From positions 17,993,981-18,057,980 of the forward strand of contig OZ024735.1 of NCBI GenBank assembly GCA_964016875.1: a stretch of 64,000 bases of DNA. The letters run 5' to 3'. The translations under genes were made by a program, and so were the position numbers. The notes under the pieces were generated by a model. It was not told the origin of the DNA. It was given only the letters and a program-made list of their open reading frames with translations, and did not search any database. Positions 1 through 10,645 of this stretch are shown piece after piece. The stretch is from Fallopia convolvulus (Eukaryota > Streptophyta > Magnoliopsida > Caryophyllales > Polygonaceae). Every line of letters begins with the position of its first letter. Within the stretch, counting starts at the first letter, position 1.

Positions 1-139
1 AGTCGAAAATCAATTATCGTGTGATAGTTTGGGGTCGGGTGCGTGCCTAGTATCCCAAAAGTGAAAACTTGATCATAAAACACAAATAAGCAATCAATCA
101 TCAAAACGAAGAAGCCCAAGTGTAATAGGGACAACGGAC

Positions 140-340
140 CCCCGGGCCAAAAACAAGGATCGCACGAGCGGTAACGATCAAGGCTCGCTCGATCGATCGC
201 GTGCGACCGCGGAACCCAACTACGGATCGACCGCGGTCGCGGGTCCCTTGACCGCGACCACGGATCGGCGAAAAACAACCCTAGTCGGGATCACCGCGAC
301 CGCGGCTCGCGTCACCGCGATCGTGGCCCTTCTGAGGTCG
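140..340. repeat. GC-rich palindromic linker in the Tat element
   Basis: A block of interspersed CCGCGG and ACCGCGA-type units in an otherwise AT-rich window. Two ACCGCGA units start at 293 and 314, 21 bp apart. Similar GC-rich blocks lie between the RNase H domains (about 5725-5830) and after the integrase (about 8030-8095). They fall between domains, so they look like expandable spacers rather than a CpG-island promoter. Confidence 0.5.
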
Positions 341-420
341 AGAGACTTTCAAAGCAGCGTGAACCCATTGATTTCACCAACATAGGCTCGGAACCAAATC
401 AGAAGTCTATAAATGAACTT

Positions 421-1544
421 CAAGAGATTTTTGTCGGAGACCATGAGCCCGAAAAAAAGTTTTTTGTGAGGGAAAACCTCTTAAGCAACGACCTTTCGGC
501 TATCACACATCTATTGCGAAGCAATCCTAACGTCTTCGCTTGGAGCCCATATGATATGCCTGGAATAGACCCGACTCTTTCTTGCCATAGGCTGAACGTC
601 TTCCCAGACGCAAAGCCAATCGTACAACGAACATGATGGTCATCTATCCAGCATATCGAAGATGTGATCGATGAAATAAAGAAGTTACAAGAAGCTAACG
701 CCATACGAGAGTTGTGATACCCAACTTGCCTAGCAAATACCTTCGTAGTAAAAAAGAAGACAAGAGATTGGAGAGTCTGCGTGGATTTTACTGTTCTCAA
801 CAAGGCTTGTCCAAAAGATTTGTTTCCACTTCCAAAGATTGATCAATTGGTGGATGCATATCGAGGTTATCATCAAATCCCGATGCATGAAGATGATCAA
901 GAAAAGACAGCCTTTATCACTCCCTAAGGGATATTTTGTTACAAGGTGATCCCTTTGGGATTGAAGAATGTCGGGGCAACCTTTCAGCGGCTGGTTACCA
1001 AGTTGTTTAGTTCAAGGATCGGGAAAACCATTGAAGCATACATTGATGACATGGTGTTCAAGAGTAAAAGGGCATCATCTCATCTGGAAGACTTGCAAGA
1101 TTTTTTCGACATCCTTAAGCATCCAGGCTTAGGCTCAACGCCGCAAAATGCACATTTGCGGTTGGTTCGAGCAAGTTCTTGGGGCACCTTGTTACTCGTC
1201 GAGGAATCGAAGCAAGTCCAAATCAGATTCGAACCCTTGACACCATTGCAAGCCCTAAGAACATCAAAGTGGTACAAAGACTGACATGAATGGGGACAAC
1301 TCTTAACCGATTCATTAGTCGGTCCTCTGATAAGTGTTAGTCATTCTTCAAAGCATTGAAGAAAGGCCTCTCCTTTGAATGGAGCCCGGAAAGCGAAGAA
1401 GATTTGCAAAAGTTGAAAGCATATTGGCAATCACCTCCAATCTTGACTGTGCCTGATAAAGGATGCACGTTGAACCTTTACCTAGTAATGTCTCCTCGAG
1501 CAGTCAGCGCTGTCTTGATTAAAGAGAAGGGTGGACATCAAAGG
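421..1544 (+). pseudogene. Tat-lineage reverse transcriptase remnant
   Basis: The translation shows Ty3/gypsy RT landmarks in order: an HLLRSNPNVFAWSPYDMPG lead-in (about 505-560), WRVCVDF followed by NKACPKDLFPLPKID (about 770-850), YRGYHQIPMHEDDQEKTAF (about 860-915), GLKNVGATFQRLV (about 958-1000) and the catalytic YIDDM box (about 1040-1055). In-frame stops occur near 640, 717 and 927. About 30 bp between LVDA and YRGY seem to have been lost between two GATGCA words. The frame shifts again after about 1110. It ends at SAVLIKEKGG, where the nested element begins at 1545. The enzyme would copy element RNA to DNA but cannot be made from this copy. Confidence 0.85.
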
Positions 1545-2124
1545 TGATGTGACCCTACTTGTCTTTGGGTCACAAGGGGCGGATCTAGGCTCGAAACGCC
1601 CAGATCTATTTTCTAACACTCGAATTGGGATAAGTACGAGTCCAATGTTGTGGACTCGCGGGCCTCTAATGCTTGTCGGAACGAGGGCGGGGCAAGGCTA
1701 AAGGATAGAACGTCGGTCCAACATTGGCTTAAATTTGACGTGATTAAATACAATGGGCGTGGCTCCTTTATATAGAGGAGGGCACATGAAACCATGGGCA
1801 AGATGGGAGTGGATTTGGATTTGGGCTAGTAAGCATACTAGGCCCAACATCCAAGCCCTAGTTCTAATAATAGAAACTACTATAAATGGAAAGGTGCAAT
1901 CTAACCATAATGGCCTAATGAGCCTTATGATAGCTTGTTGGGCCGGTCTCTTAAACATAAAAGAACACACACCCAAAATAGTAATAATGAAAATATAAAG
2001 ACGAAAATAGAAATAATATAAAATAATAAATAAAGAGATTATGTCCTAAGCCAAGGGGGTCTCCAAGTTCTAGGCCGTCTCGGAATGGTAGGAGCTGGGT
2101 CCGAGCCAAGGTAGGGTCGCATCA
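1545..2124 (-). repeat. 3' LTR of the non-autonomous element
   Basis: 580 bp. On the minus strand it starts TGATGCGACC and ends GGTCACATCA. A TATATAAAGGAG box on the minus strand (about 1770-1785) is a likely core promoter and is also present in the partner LTR. Confidence 0.85.
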
Positions 2125-2138
2125 TTCTCCCCCACTTA
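2125..2138 (-). promoter_or_regulatory. Polypurine tract
   Basis: On the minus strand the sequence AAGTGGGGGAGAA directly precedes the 3' LTR start TGATGCG. It would be the plus-strand DNA primer in retrotransposition and it fixes the orientation. Confidence 0.7.
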
Positions 2139-3402
2139 GCTTTGAAGCGCCCTCACATCGACATTGGTTGGACCAGGGAAGAAAATGACGATCTCATCAA
2201 AGCCTTGCCATCGACATGGATAGTCATGAATAATAAAATAAATGGTGTCGACATAGGGGGCAAGCTTGATTATGGGCTCAGAGTCTGTGTCAGACTCTAA
2301 GGAGGGCGCCAATCTAGTTGAAGGCTCGTCAAGATGGGGCGGGTCCTCAACCTTAGGTGTCAGCGCGGTAAGAAGTGGATCATCGGGGAGGACTAGATTG
2401 TTCGGCACGTTGCTTGGCACGGTTGACGGCTGTGTCGGTGGTGCTGGGCAGGACTCGAGCGTCGACACTTGGGGTGCCGACCACGGTTGGGATGCTTGAA
2501 TGGACTCGGCGAGAAGGCGCTCGAGCTAGGCGATCCTTGCGTCTTTCTCTGCGATTTGTGCGGCTATCGTGCCCCGATGGTGCGCAAAGGGTGTCGGGGG
2601 TGTGGCGCGGAAATCCATGTGGGGGACTCGAGCGCGGGCCGGGGGAGACATTGTGGCCTCCGGGGTGCGGTCTCGGGGACGCAGGCGCCGAGGAGGCAAA
2701 CTCCAATCCCGTTCATTGTAGGAGCGACGTCGGGGTTTTGGAATTTCGCCGTAGTAGTGGGCCCGATTCTCTAGGAGTCAATATTGTAGGATCCAATCCG
2801 GGAGGTCTCTTGGGACGAGTGTTGACTCGTCGATGTGGCCGATCCCAAGAATTTGAATTGTCCCATAGTGCCGAGACCGTCCAAGACATGGCTTGGACGC
2901 TCGGTTTTTTTTACAACATTACGAGATCTTTCATAATCTGAAAGATCCCGTTAAAAAACGAAAACAATAAAATCAATCCTAGAAGGAAAATAACTAGAAG
3001 ATCTCTTATAGAAGGAGATCGTTACAAAAAGGAATAAAATGAAAACAAATAAATGCAAAATAATTAAAAAAATAAAAATAGCAAGATATGCGCTCGAAAT
3101 ATCCCACAAGATCTCGGAAATAATATCGAGATCTAGGGTTTTCGTGTTCAGAGCGGGCTGGCGCGGTGGAAATAGGGGTTGGCACGAGAGGACTTGCGTG
3201 GCTGGTATTCAGCACGGTGCTGGTGCGCTGTCGGCACACTGCTGCAGTGTCGAGACTGTGCCAAGACTCGGATCATGGCACGCTGGGACATCGATCTTGG
3301 CGCGATGTTGGCACGTCAAGGCTGTAGATCCGGCACGTTGGGACGGCGCCGGTCTTCGATGGCGAGAGGACTCGGATCCTCGGGGTGGTGTCGTGCGATG
3401 GC
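2136..3402 (-). other. Interior of the non-autonomous element, no recognised gene
   Basis: GC-rich interior with two overlapping minus-strand open frames, 2136-2468 (110 codons, rich in Pro, Ser and Asp) and 2380-2706 (108 codons, rich in Arg, Pro and Ser). Neither shows a gag zinc knuckle, protease or polymerase motif. They may be remnants of a replaced coding region or chance frames in GC-rich DNA. No function is assigned. Confidence 0.35.
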
Positions 3403-4716
3403 TGTTGAAAGGGTTTATTGACAACAAATAAATTTATATCAAGACCCCGCTGAGTACAGGGAGGTCAGGTTCGTCCACAGGAGATAGTCAGTATCAAGTT
3501 TTGTTCCTTATCACGCAAGCAATCAATCAAAAGCAGGGAGTTTTTATCAAGGAAGAGAAATTCTAAGGTTTAGGGTATCTCCACAACAACAATCATGCAT
3601 ACAAACGCTCATGAAACACATAGATCATGCTTTTATCACATAAAAATGTCAACTTTCGTTAACTAAAGCAAGTAAATTAATCAACTTTCGTCCTATCAAT
3701 AAACTTACTATCTAATCTCTTCTACTTCAACTAGGATAGATCCGCTTTCGCTTCAAAACCCTAAATTGACTATTCTGATTCAAGGTTTCTGCTTTCGCTT
3801 CTACTATGAATGAGAAATTCCCTTCAACTTTCGTTTCAAGGAGTTAAGAACAAGAGAGAAGATTCATGCAATAAAAACAATCAAAACACGATCATGATCA
3901 AGCATGCACAACCATTGTTGGGTTTAACCCCAACCATAGAGAGGAGAACTACTCACAAATCATAATTAAAAACAAACAACTATATTAAATAAAAGGAAAA
4001 GCTTACAACTTTGAATCCAAACGATAGTTCTTCTCCACAAACCCTACTCGTCTCCTCCTCTCGCCTCTCAATCGTGTCTATCGCCCCCCTCACTTGCCCT
4101 CCAAGGCAATTGATTGTGTAGAGAAAATTAAAGGGTAGACAAGAGTATTTATAGAGAAACTAATCTACCTTAAATCTATCTCTAAGGAAATAAATCTTCT
4201 AATAAGATATATTCCTTCTATCTATCTAATAACATAAAAGGAAAGAGGATAAAAGCCCATTAAGTGCACCGACTCGGATCTCCGCTACTCTCGGGGTGGC
4301 TCGGCACCGACCCAAAGTGGGTCGTCACCGACCTCATTCAGCACTTTGAACAGCCTTGAGTAAAACTTGCGTAGAGGATTCGTTACAACTCCGTTTGACT
4401 CGATTCTTTTTCCTATGTTCTTGTAACGAAATTCTCTATCTCTTTCCAAGCTCAAACTTAATCTTCAATGACTTCATGAACTTCATTCCTTGATCTTTTC
4501 CTTAAGTGCTTCTCCTCGGTTTTGTTCTTTTCCTCAAAAGCGTTCCAAATAGCTTCTAAAAACCTACAAAACACCACCAAAGCTTATGTAGACTCCATAT
4601 CTCATGAAAATACGAAAACCTACACAAACGACTCAAAACAAAACACAAAACGAAAGAAAAAGACTCAAACATACTAAAAACACACCCTAAAAACATGACT
4701 AAAAAGGCGGATATCA
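3403..4716 (-). repeat. Athila-type solo LTR nested in the non-autonomous element
   Basis: 1314 bp beginning TGTTGAAAGGG and ending GGATATCA, flanked by a perfect ATGGC duplication (3398-3402 and 4717-4721). It shares the leading block (AACAAATAAA, then TCAAGACCCCGCTGAGTA) with the LTRs at 22342, 33156 and 56601. It keeps a diverged motif pair, TCGGCACCGA at 4301 and TCGTCACCGA at 4322, exactly 21 bp apart. A single LTR with an intact TSD implies LTR-LTR recombination after a full insertion. Confidence 0.85.
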
Positions 4717-4760
4717 ATGGCACCAAGGGTCGGAAAAAATCCGTTCGAACCACCTGTTGA

Positions 4761-4770
4761 TCTGATACCA
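4761..4770 (-). promoter_or_regulatory. Primer-binding site (initiator Met tRNA type)
   Basis: The minus strand reads TGGTATCAGA two bases inside the 5' LTR edge (LTR starts at 4773). This is the common plant primer site matching the 3' end of initiator methionine tRNA. Confidence 0.8.
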
Positions 4771-4772
4771 AT

Positions 4773-5415
4773 TGATGTGACCTTACTCGTCTTCGGGTCA
4801 CAATGGGCGGATCTAGGCTCGAAACGCCCAGATCTATTTTCCGACACTCGAACCAGGATAAGTACGAGTCCAGCGTTATGGACTCGCGGGCCTCTAATGC
4901 TCGTCAAAATGAGGTCGGGGCTAGGCTAAAGGATAGAACATCGGTCCAACATTATAGACTCGACAATGGAACCGGGGTGACGTCGGGCCAAGGCTAGGAG
5001 GAAACGCTCTTTACTATAACATTGGCTTAAATTTGACGTGATTAAATACAATAGGCTTGGCTCCTTTATATAGAGGAGGCCACATGAAACCCTAGGTAAG
5101 ATGGGAGTGCATTTGGGCTAGTAAGTATACTAGGCCCAACATCCAAGCCCAAATTAGTAATAATAGAAACTACTATAAATGGAAAGGTACAATCTAACCC
5201 TAATGGCCTAATGGGCATCATGATAGCTTATTGGGCTGGTCTCTTTAGCATAAGAGAAAACACGCCCAAAATAGCAATAGCGGAAATATAAAGATGAAAA
5301 TAGAAATAATATAAAATAATACATAAAGTGACTATGTACTAAGCCAAGGGGTCTCCAAGGTCTAGGCCGTCTCGGAATGGTAGGAGCGGGTCTGACCTAG
5401 GGCAGGGTCGCATAA
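4773..5415 (-). repeat. 5' LTR of the non-autonomous element
   Basis: 643 bp, clearly related to 1545-2124 but about 60 bp longer because of an extra internal block near 4955-5020. A minus-strand TATATAAAGGAG box lies near 5065-5080. Many substitutions between the two LTRs point to an old insertion. Confidence 0.85.
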
Positions 5416-5713
5416 AAAGGCCAGTTTATTACACTAGCGAAACACTGCTTCACGCTGAAACAAGATATTCACCCATGGAGCAACTTTTGTTAGCTTTGGT
5501 TACAACATATCAGAAACTCAACCATTATTTCCAAGAGCACCCAATTCAAGTCATTACAACCTATCCTATTCGAGCAGTTCTTTCTAGCTCGGATCTCGCG
5601 GGACAAGTTGCCAAATGGGCTGTGGAATTGGGGCAATATGACATTGAGTACATGCCTCGAACCGCAATTAAAGGGCGGGTGCTAGCGGATTTCATAGCGG
5701 AATTTTCACAATA
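5416..5713 (+). pseudogene. Tat RNase H (RT-linked), continuation
   Basis: Continues the frame interrupted at 1544: KRPVYYTSETLLHAETRYSP, then KLNHYFQEHPIQVITTYPI, AKWAVELGQYDIEYMPRTAI and GRVLADFIAEFSQ, then a stop. This is the usual C-terminal part of a Ty3/gypsy RT-RNase H, which removes the RNA strand during reverse transcription. The ATG at 5475 is internal to the polyprotein and is not a real start. Confidence 0.8.
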
Positions 5714-5761
5714 GCCAGCTAAGGGAACCGCGGGCGCGGCTGGCGTGGCTGTAGTCGCGGA

Positions 5762-6412
5762 ATGCTCCTAGAGAGCGCACACCTCTCAGTTAAGCAAAAT
5801 CACAGTCGCGACCCCCTTACTGCGCCCGCGAGTCCTTCTCCGAGTGTAGAAAATCTTGAGTGGGTCCTTGGGATTGATGATGCAAGCAATAATCAAGGAT
5901 CTAGAGTCGGAATTGTGCTCTTATCGCCTATTAGAGAGGCACTACAAACTGTTGTTCACCTTGGCTTTGATGCAACCAACAATGAAGCCGAGTATGAAGC
6001 GTTAATACTCGGATTAGAAACGGTAGTTAGTCTTGGAGTCGCCAGACTACTTGTCTACTCTGATTCTCAGCTTATAGTTAACCAAGTGATGGGGCACTAT
6101 GAAGTCAAGGGTTTAAAAATGCTCAAGTATATGGAGAAGGCAAGAGCCATGCTAAAAGAGTTTGAGCATTATGAGCTTGAACAGAGATCGCGCGATCAAA
6201 ACAAGTTTGCTAACGCTTTAGCAACTTTGGTTGTTTGTTCAAGAAATACGCTCAAGACATCAATTCATGTTGAAATTTTAGGATGTCCATCAATTGACAC
6301 CTCAAGCGTAACCGCAAGTAATAATATGCTTACAATTGTTACTGCGGAAATCGCCTCAAAAGAGGCCGCAACAGATGATGATCTCGGTTGGCTAACACCC
6401 TTGATACGTTAA
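5762..6412 (+). pseudogene. Second, plant-type RNase H of the Tat element
   Basis: An open stretch of 216 codons. A Pro/Ser-rich linker is followed by WVLGIDDASNNQGSRVGIVL (first catalytic Asp region), NNEAEYEALILGLE (Glu) and LLVYSDSQLIVNQV (Asp). The last acidic site, usually ADALA-like, reads FANALATLV, so a key Asp is probably lost. This extra RNase H lies between the RT-linked RNase H and the integrase, as in Tat elements. The ATG at the left is only the first Met after a stop. An RNase H from a cellular gene is unlikely given the flanking pol domains. Confidence 0.8.
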
Positions 6413-6557
6413 TTGAATGAGAACATGTTGCCCTCGGATGCCGCCGAGGGTAAAAAAGTTTGCTTAAGGGCTCATAGGTTTTGGTTGTCACCAGAAAACA
6501 TTTTACATCGTCGATCTTTTTTTGGGTCAGACTTGAAATGCGTACCCCCAAGCAAGG

Positions 6558-7130
6558 TTGATGATGTGAACCCCGTTGGAGGATTCACATGAGGATCTTG
6601 TCGTGGACTCGTATTATGTCTCTTCACCAAACGAACCGATAGATTTGAGGCGTTGGACACCTAGACTAGGTTGAGAAAGAAGTGAAAGGATTGAGAAGGT
6701 CGACTAGGATGAACTAATCGTGAAGAGTATGGGATTGAGAAGAGAAATGTGTTTGTGACGCCTAATTATAAATGCGGGAATAATCCGGCAACAATTCGAT
6801 ATCAAAACTAAGTGTACAAAAATACAAAGAGAGGGAGCTCCTTTATATAGAGGAGTCCTAGACGCAAACCCTAACTAGAAACCCTAGTGGCATGGGCGGC
6901 ACATGGGGGAAGCATGCAAGCGGCCCATCACGCAAGCCCAAGCCCAAAACACTCACAAAAGTAGAAATGACATAAATAGTAAGGTTCGGAAAGGAAAGAG
7001 TACTAAAAACGGCAATAAAGACATATGGTCACGGTGGCCATGTCGCGAGTGCCGCGACAAGGCCGTGACAAGGCTGGCACGACGCGACAAGGCGTCGGCG
7101 TGCCAACGCGCGCGCAATGCTGTCGCATGA
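6558..7130 (-). repeat. Solo LTR in the Tat integrase region
   Basis: 573 bp flanked by CAAGG on both sides (6553-6557 and 7131-7135). The left edge TTGATGATGTGAACC and right edge TGTCGCATGA resemble the LTR ends of the element at 1545-5415, and a minus-strand TATATAAAGGAG box (about 6838-6855) is shared with it. The right part contains CGACAAGGC short repeats, so the exact right edge is less certain. It separates the ENILHRRSFFGSDLKCVPPS stretch from the integrase core. Confidence 0.65.
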
Positions 7131-7135
7131 CAAGG

Positions 7136-8023
7136 CCGAGGCGTGCGGCGCACTAGAACCTCAATGTCCCTTTGCACAATGGGGTCTTGATATCGTCGGT
7201 CCCTTCCCGAGAGGACCCGGGAACATGCGTTACCTTATTACCGCCACAGACTATTTCACTAAGTGGGTGGAGGCAAAGCCCTTAGAAAATATTCGTGATT
7301 TTGACACCCAGAAGTTTGTCTTGGAACACATTAGCACATCCTTTGGCATCCCTTTTGCTCTTATTTTTGAGAACGGGACTCAGTTCAATAGTGAGAAGTT
7401 CAAAGAATATTGCATAGGGATGTGCATCAAAAATATATACTCCTTTGTTGGCTATCCACAAGCAAATGGACAAGCAGAGGCAACAAACAAAGTGATAATT
7501 GAAGGATTGAAAAACGTCTTGAAAGAGCTAAAGGTAGATGGACTTAAGAATTGCCAGCCGTGCTGTGGGACTATCGTACCACCCCGCATAGATCGACCGG
7601 GGAGTCGCCCTTCGCTTTAGCATATGGCACAAAGGCGGTAATTCCGCTGAAGGTTGGCTTACCAACGTTGAGGACAACGTTATTTGATCTTTAAGAGATA
7701 ATCGAGCTCTCTCCGCCCAACTCGACTTCGCCGAGGAACACCGAGATATTGCACTTGTGTGCCTTGTGACCTACCAAGGGGCAGTCGAACGGGTCATAGC
7801 TCGACGTGTGAAATACCGTACTTTTCGAGTCGGTGACCTAGTACTTCGACGAGTAATGGGAACCACACATGATCCCGTAGATGGCAAGCTCGGCCCAAAT
7901 TGGGAAGGTCTATGTCAAGTGACTGCAGCGTATGGGTGGGGAGCATACAAGTTAAAAAGTCTTGACAGAAAAGTTGTCTCCCAGACTTGGAATGTCGCCC
8001 ATTTGAAGAAATTTTATCCCTAG
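7136..8023 (+). pseudogene. Tat integrase remnant
   Basis: The core begins PFAQWGLDIVGPFPRGPGN (first catalytic Asp), continues TDYFTKWVEAKPLENI, then GIPFALIFENGTQFNS, where the second Asp of the family's DNGTQF reads Glu-Asn, and GYPQANGQAEATNKVI (catalytic Glu). After about 7560 the frame shifts. 7757-8023 carries the C-terminal DNA-binding part (GDLVLRRVMG, KLGPNWEGLCQVT, then TWNVAHLKKFYP and stop). The zinc-finger part expected upstream is missing, apparently deleted before the solo LTR at 6558 inserted. The enzyme would insert element DNA; this copy is inactive. Confidence 0.8.
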
Positions 8024-8451
8024 AAGCAAAACCGTGGTCGTGGATCTCCGCCGCGACCGCGGCTCTTTGGTCTGCGGCCGCAAAATTGTCGGCAGAAGAT
8101 TGCTCAAGAGGGCTCCTTGCATAGATGTTGAGTTAAGAATAAAACTGTTAGAACAAGAACCTTATATTTTGTATTCTTAAATAAAATCTTGGCCATGAAC
8201 TTTTCACTGATAACGTTCTGCTCTCCCTTCTTTATTTTGCTTGTTGTAATAAGTCTACCTTAATCCTTGACAAATGACGTGTTCGAAAGTGAGCACAAGG
8301 CCCATGATATTCGCTCATGGATGTACGAATATACGAACACGTTAGGGGACTTGCAATCGACTAATCCGCATGGCCACTTCGATTAGGACACCTTTGTATT
8401 CTACGTCCTAGTATATGTGAGAAATGTATACAAAGACGTAGGTGGGGCATT

Positions 8452-9029
8452 TGTGAGCGGGTAAAAAGTAACTACCATAATTATTTTCCTGTCAATCATC
8501 ATAAAGGTATTTTTATTTATTACACTTTTATTATCCTTTAGTATTTTCTTATAAAATTAAATATGGTGGTTATATGACATAATGAAAGATTTTATCTTAA
8601 TTAAAAGATAGAATTTTCGCTTGGAGTAGGGATAAAGATATCGCTTTCTTAGGCTTTAAGGCATCGGGTCGACCCTAGGGATGGAATTTTCGGCCCCCTA
8701 GCCCTCTCCCTTCCATTATAAATACATGTCTTCGTCATGTATAGAGAGCATATTGAAACGCACCTTGAGAGTTTGAACGGGTTAATATTCACTTAGCTTG
8801 TTTAAGAAACCTCATACTCGCTGAGTTTTTTTTAGCTTTTCTTGTCTTTACCAATTTGATGTTCATTCGACAACTACTCTTTTGACTTAGGCATCGGAGG
8901 TGGATTAGGGGGTCCCCGTCCCCTTTGTCCATTGTTTTGTAGGTTTTAGGTTGAAGAAGCAATTGGAGCGGAAAGTGAAGAAGGAGCATTCAATTAGTGC
9001 ATTAAATGCGGAATTTTTGTGCACTAACA
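8452..9029 (+). repeat. 3' LTR of the Tat element
   Basis: Directly follows a purine tract (GGTGGGG, 8441-8447). It begins TGTGAGCGGG and I end it at GTGCACTAACA, giving TG...CA ends and 578 bp. TATAAATACATG near 8715 is a plausible TATA box. The right edge is inferred because the partner LTR lies outside the window. Confidence 0.55.
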
Positions 9030-10084
9030 TTTACAAAGTTCAACGCAACTAGTTTAGAATGTCAAACTAGTTTCTTTGGATTTTTAGATAAATATTGGGC
9101 TATTATTTTAATTAAATTAAATTAAATTAAAAAATTGTAAGTTTATAGTAATGGATTTTTTATGTTATAAAAGATTCTTAAATAAAGTGATTTATAAAAT
9201 TTATTAGGAATATAAAAAATAAATGAGGTAATCTTATTAGCTTAATTAAAAAAAATATAAAATTTTAAATTAGAATGAAGATGAGCTTAAGCATTCATAT
9301 TTTTCATAGCTATGGATAAAAAACTTATAAAAAATCTCAATTAATAAATGGTGACAATTTGTCAAAATTATAGTGTTTATATATTATACGTCCATAAATT
9401 ATAAAATAAATATGGTGCATAAACAATATATAAAAAATAAGTTATTATTATTTTCTTGATATATATCTTATATATATGATTCATTAAACTTATATATGTT
9501 ATCTATATTATTTTTAGTTAATATAATTTAGAAAGAATAATAACATATAAGTGCATTGACTATTGAGAGATCCTTGATTAATATTTAAAAAGATAATGAT
9601 ATATCTAATTTATATTTATAATATTATATTACATCTACAAAATCAATACATGGATTCAAATTCTAAATCTTACTTCAAAGAATGAGAAGGTAGTAAGGAA
9701 TAATATAATATTAGCTTTGATAATTGATAATATTAATATATAAGTTAATTTTATTAAAATTCATAATTAAAAACTATGGTAATTGAAATACTAACTTAAT
9801 AAATTTGGTAACTTCAGTGTTAAAAATAATATTTTATATTTGGATAGAAAATAATTAAATAATGTATTGATTCAAATGAAAGTAGCCTTTATCATAAAAA
9901 CTAGAAATGAATTTGGGCCATCCAATTAAAAACTTGGAAATCAATCCAAACCATCCAATTAAAAAAATTTTAAAATATAAATTTTCGGGCCATCCGATTA
10001 AAACCGTAGAAATTAATCTAGACCATCTGATTAAAAAATATATAAAAAATTTAATTTTTTTTATTTTTTTTTATTTTCTATTTT
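9030..10084. other. AT-rich DNA with a degenerate tandem repeat
   Basis: No gene seen. Around 9915-10045 the phrase CCATCC(A/G)ATTAAAA recurs four times at 33-39 bp spacing (starts about 9918, 9951, 9990 and 10023), the remains of a small tandem array. The rest is AT-rich with poly-A/T runs. Confidence 0.5.
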
Positions 10085-10645
10085 TTTAAACCATTTAACG
10101 AATGTAGAATGATGTAAATCGATTATGAACATATGACCATAAAACATGGCATGCAATATTAATATGTAATGTACATATATTATATGTAAACATATAAATG
10201 TGAACATGTATATAAATATATAAATATAATGTAAAATGTTAACCGTTATGTTTTTGAAAAAAAAACAAGCGAAAAATAATTAATAAATAATTTTTTTATT
10301 TTTTCAAAATTTGATTCTTTTAGCGTTTGTATGATGATTTAATCAAACATGAACGTATAATCATAAAACATGAACAAACAATACTAATATAGTAATATGT
10401 GAACACACTTGCAATATATGTGTACGTATTATAAAATCTTTAAATCGTTAAGGTGATAATATGTGAACATGTCTTATAATAGTATGAATATATGCATAAA
10501 ATATGTGAACATAATTTAAAAAGTCACACGTCGTGATTTTGGCAAAAAAATTGAAAAAATAAAAAAATACTTAATTTTTCATCAAATTTTTTTTATTTTA
10601 CACTTATCTCTTTTAATTTTAGTCATCCATTTCTCAAATCTAAAA
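10085..10645. repeat. AT-rich repeat R1 with GTGAACA motif array (continues 11818-11885)
   Basis: Matches 17340-17945 in the same orientation. Shared text includes CATAAAACATGAACAAAC, ATATGTGAACATGTCTTATA and a terminal CATCCATTTCTCAAATCTAA. R1 is split by the MULE at 10646-11808. GTGAAC-type motifs start at 10463, 10484 (variant) and 10505, 21 bp apart. No coding potential was seen and the element class is unknown. Confidence 0.65.

Larger units (their letters stand above)
1545..5415 (-). mobile_element. Non-autonomous LTR retrotransposon inserted in the Tat pol gene
   Basis: Two related terminal direct repeats (1545-2124 and 4773-5415) are flanked by a perfect 5-bp TSD, AAAGG (1540-1544 and 5416-5420). 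Removing the element rejoins the Tat RNase H sequence. On the minus strand the right repeat is the 5' LTR: it is followed after two bases by TGGTATCAGA, a primer site complementary to initiator methionine tRNA, and the left repeat is preceded by a purine tract. The interior, without the nested solo LTR, is only about 1.3 kb and shows no gag or pol domain, so it would need enzymes from another element. Confidence 0.85.
1..9029 (+). mobile_element. Decayed Ty3/gypsy retrotransposon, Tat lineage, 5' end outside window
   Basis: Polyprotein remnants run left to right: reverse transcriptase, RNase H, a second RNase H, integrase, then a polypurine tract and a 3' LTR. A second plant-type RNase H between the first one and the integrase is a known mark of the Tat lineage (Ogre/Retand relatives). 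Frames are broken by stops, small deletions and two nested insertions (1545-5415 and 6558-7130). The 5' LTR and gag are not in the window. Lineage is inferred from domain order and motifs such as PFAQWGLDIVGPFP. Confidence 0.8.

Noticed and set aside
140..340. GC-rich block as a CpG-island promoter
   Set aside because: It lies inside a Tat element and similar blocks occur between its domains. No gene start follows.
2375..2941. A 188-codon plus-strand frame rich in Arg, Gly and Cys
   Set aside because: It lies inside the minus-strand LTR element in GC-rich DNA, where long chance frames are common. No domain was seen.
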